This document shows, in pieces, positions 62,695 through 64,000 of a DNA stretch of 64,000 nucleotides. The DNA comes from Ignavibacteriota bacterium (GTDB taxonomy: Bacteria; Bacteroidota; Ignavibacteria; UBA10030; SZUA-254). Both the position numbers and the translations under genes were made by a program. The DNA lies in the NCBI GenBank assembly GCA_025358305.1, contig JANYJZ010000003.1, positions 186,001 to 250,000 of the forward strand, written 5' to 3'. The stretch's first letter is position 1; each line of letters opens with the position of its first letter. Under the pieces are notes generated by a model. That model searched no databases and was not told where the DNA came from. It saw only the letters and a program-made list of their open reading frames with translations.

Positions 62695-63837
62695 TTAGGA
62701 ATGCATGAGCTGTTCTTGCCGTTTCGTGCCGCGGATGGCGCGGACCTCTTCGGTGATGTCGATGCCGACGGGGCACCAGGTGATGCACCGCCCGCATCCG
62801 ACGCAGCCGGAGGACCCGAACTGGTCGTTCCAACTTGCAAGCTTATGCGTCATCCACTGGCGGAAGCGCGATTTCCCGGAGGAGCGGATGCAGCCCCCGT
62901 GGATGTACGAAAAATCGAGCGTGAAGCAGGAATCCCACCGTCGCCATCGCTCCGCCGTCTTGCCGGCGAGGTCGGTCGTGTCCTCAACCGATGAACAGAA
63001 GCAGGTCGGGCAAACGAGCGTGCAGTTCGCGCAGTTCAGGCAGCGCTGCGAGACCTCCTCCCAGCGGGGGTGTTCCGGGTTCTTCAGGAGAAGGTCCCTC
63101 ACACCCGCCGTATCCAACTGCCGGCCCATCTGGTCCGTCGCCTTTTGCACGCGCCTGGCCGCCTCGTCGAGTTCCTGCTGGCTGGATTTGCGGTGCGGAA
63201 GTTCGAGCAGGATCTCTGTCCCTTTCTTACTTCCCGCGTCGATCACGAAGTAATGCTGTTTTCCGGCGACCTCGGTGATCGCGAGGTCGAACCCGCGTTG
63301 GGCCCGGGGCCCGGCATCCATCGAGGCGCAGAAGCACGTCCCCGACGCCTGGGTGCAGTTCGCCGCGACGATGAAGAGCCGCTCCCGGGCCGCCTTGTAG
63401 AACGGATCGACCGTGCCAGAGCCGAGGAAGACCTTGTCCTGGATGAGGATCGCGTTGAGCTCGCACGGTTTGACGCCGATGAACGCGTACTTCTTCAGAG
63501 GTGTGCCCTGGCTCGCGCTGTCCGGCGAAGGGGAGGTACAATCCATGGACCTGCCCTGGCGGCGGGCGTCGACGAGTTTGACGGCGGGAGGGAAGAGATA
63601 GCGTTTCCAGGAATGAGCCCCGACGCTATACCCGAACAGGCTCGCGTCGTCGCGCCGCCGAAGCCGGTAGTGGGCGGGACCCTGGTCGTCCGTCCAGCCT
63701 ACGGGGAGGTCCGACGCGGACGAGATGGCATCGAGAATGAGCGCGCCATCGCGGACGGTCGGGCCGATGAGGGTGTATCCTTTTTGCTGTAACAGGCGGA
63801 AGAGCTGATCAACATTCGTGCGGTCAACGGTGAACAT
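62695..63837 (-). CDS. hydB: hydrogenase beta subunit, two [4Fe-4S] (4Fe-4S dicluster)
   Basis: 380 residues. After an alpha/beta N-terminal region, the C-terminal half has [16 protein letters not shown] and [16 protein letters not shown], ligands for two [4Fe-4S] clusters; [12 protein letters not shown] and [10 protein letters not shown] are typical of sulfhydrogenase beta (HydB/AsrA) proteins. It passes electrons to an external acceptor, possibly ferredoxin or polysulfide, in group 3b enzymes. GGAGG lies 9 bases before the ATG. Confidence 0.93.
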   Translation of the reverse strand: MFTVDRTNVDQLFRLLQQKGYTLIGPTVRDGALILDAISSASDLPVGWTDDQGPAHYRLRRRDDASLFGYSVGAHSWKRYLFPPAVKLVDARRQGRSMDCTSPSPDSASQGTPLKKYAFIGVKPCELNAILIQDKVFLGSGTVDPFYKAARERLFIVAANCTQASGTCFCASMDAGPRAQRGFDLAITEVAGKQHYFVIDAGSKKGTEILLELPHRKSSQQELDEAARRVQKATDQMGRQLDTAGVRDLLLKNPEHPRWEEVSQRCLNCANCTLVCPTCFCSSVEDTTDLAGKTAERWRRWDSCFTLDFSYIHGGCIRSSGKSRFRQWMTHKLASWNDQFGSSGCVGCGRCITWCPVGIDITEEVRAIRGTKRQEQLMHS

Positions 63838-63865
63838 GCGACCAACCTCCTTCTCTTGAGTGGCG

Positions 63866-64000
63866 TTATGTCGTGAGTTGCGTCTTCTCCATCATGGTGG
63901 CATAGGCAAGGATGGAGGAAAATTGTCCTTCGGCGTGCAGCCCGGCCTCCTCCAGGACCTTCGAAGCAGACCCGCTGCCGAGATAGTGTCCGCCGCGGAA
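63866..64000 (-). CDS. partial gene, 3' end only (44 codons)
   Basis: Open from the window edge to TAA at 63866-63868. The fragment (GSGSASKVLEEAGLHAEG, then SILAYATMMEKTQL) is helix-forming with normal codon use and lies 28 bases before hydB, so it is probably the preceding gene of the operon. Too short to assign. Confidence 0.55.
   Translation of the reverse strand, partial: FRGGHYLGSGSASKVLEEAGLHAEGQFSSILAYATMMEKTQLTT

Overview
The window is a 64 kb stretch of a GC-rich (roughly 60 %) chromosome from an anaerobic, respiratory or fermentative bacterium, most likely of the Bacteroidota/Ignavibacteria side of the FCB group. Two promoters support this: TTG-N19-TATATTTG at 5190-5219 and TTG-N20-TATATTCG at 35528-35558, close to the Bacteroidota consensus TTG-N19-TAnnTTTG. 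TonB, outer-membrane barrels and lipoproteins show a Gram-negative envelope. Genus cannot be told from sequence alone. I saw no tRNA, rRNA, CRISPR array, insertion sequence or phage gene.

Layout. (1) 1-5030: a truncated sigma54 activator, then two operons behind sigma54-type promoters (929-943 and 2370-2384) with a small protein, two degenerate receiver domains, a UspA protein, HemN and a TonB-type protein. (2) 5286-15626: one operon of inner-membrane quinol-oxidising modules and multiheme cytochromes: a soluble tetraheme, a CbcL-like c/b fusion (13 c hemes), a split version (19-heme protein plus separate cytochrome b), a NapC/NirT-type heptaheme, and a Rieske/cytochrome b/undecaheme complex. 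(3) 15911-19402: CcmF and HemA (cytochrome c maturation, heme synthesis). (4) 19755-28587: a probable outer-membrane electron conduit: octaheme, two predicted barrels, two NHL propellers, a small tetraheme and a dodecaheme. (5) 28841-35429: CcmD-like small protein, UspA, ferredoxin, NfnAB, butyrate kinase, phosphotransbutyrylase, radical SAM. (6) 35582-38108: MFS exporter, GNAT, MsrA. (7) Minus strand 38115-44028: hemerythrin plus NapH-like ferredoxin, then a translationally coupled regulatory operon (heme-binding histidine kinase, sigma54 response regulator, archaemetzincin, Fe-S Rrf2 regulator). (8) Minus strand 44196-52633: a HybA/HybB-like complex flanked by two GcvH-like proteins without the lipoyl lysine, then a DHODH-like protein and pyruvate:ferredoxin oxidoreductase. 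(9) Minus strand 52836-64000: a tightly overlapped operon for a group 3b [NiFe] hydrogenase (HydBGDA) with maturation genes (protease, HypA-like, F, C, D, E) and a radical SAM protein.

Together: PFOR, NfnAB, ferredoxin, NADP-linked hydrogenase and Ptb-Buk handle ferredoxin/NAD(P)H/H2 balance and substrate-level ATP. The quinone pool can be drained through several alternative membrane modules into about 80 heme sites leading through the periplasm to a likely outer-membrane conduit, which suggests extracellular electron transfer. A heme-carrying sensor kinase, sigma54 and an Fe-S Rrf2 protein probably tie expression to redox state; several sigma54-type promoters carry a palindrome just downstream of the -12 element.
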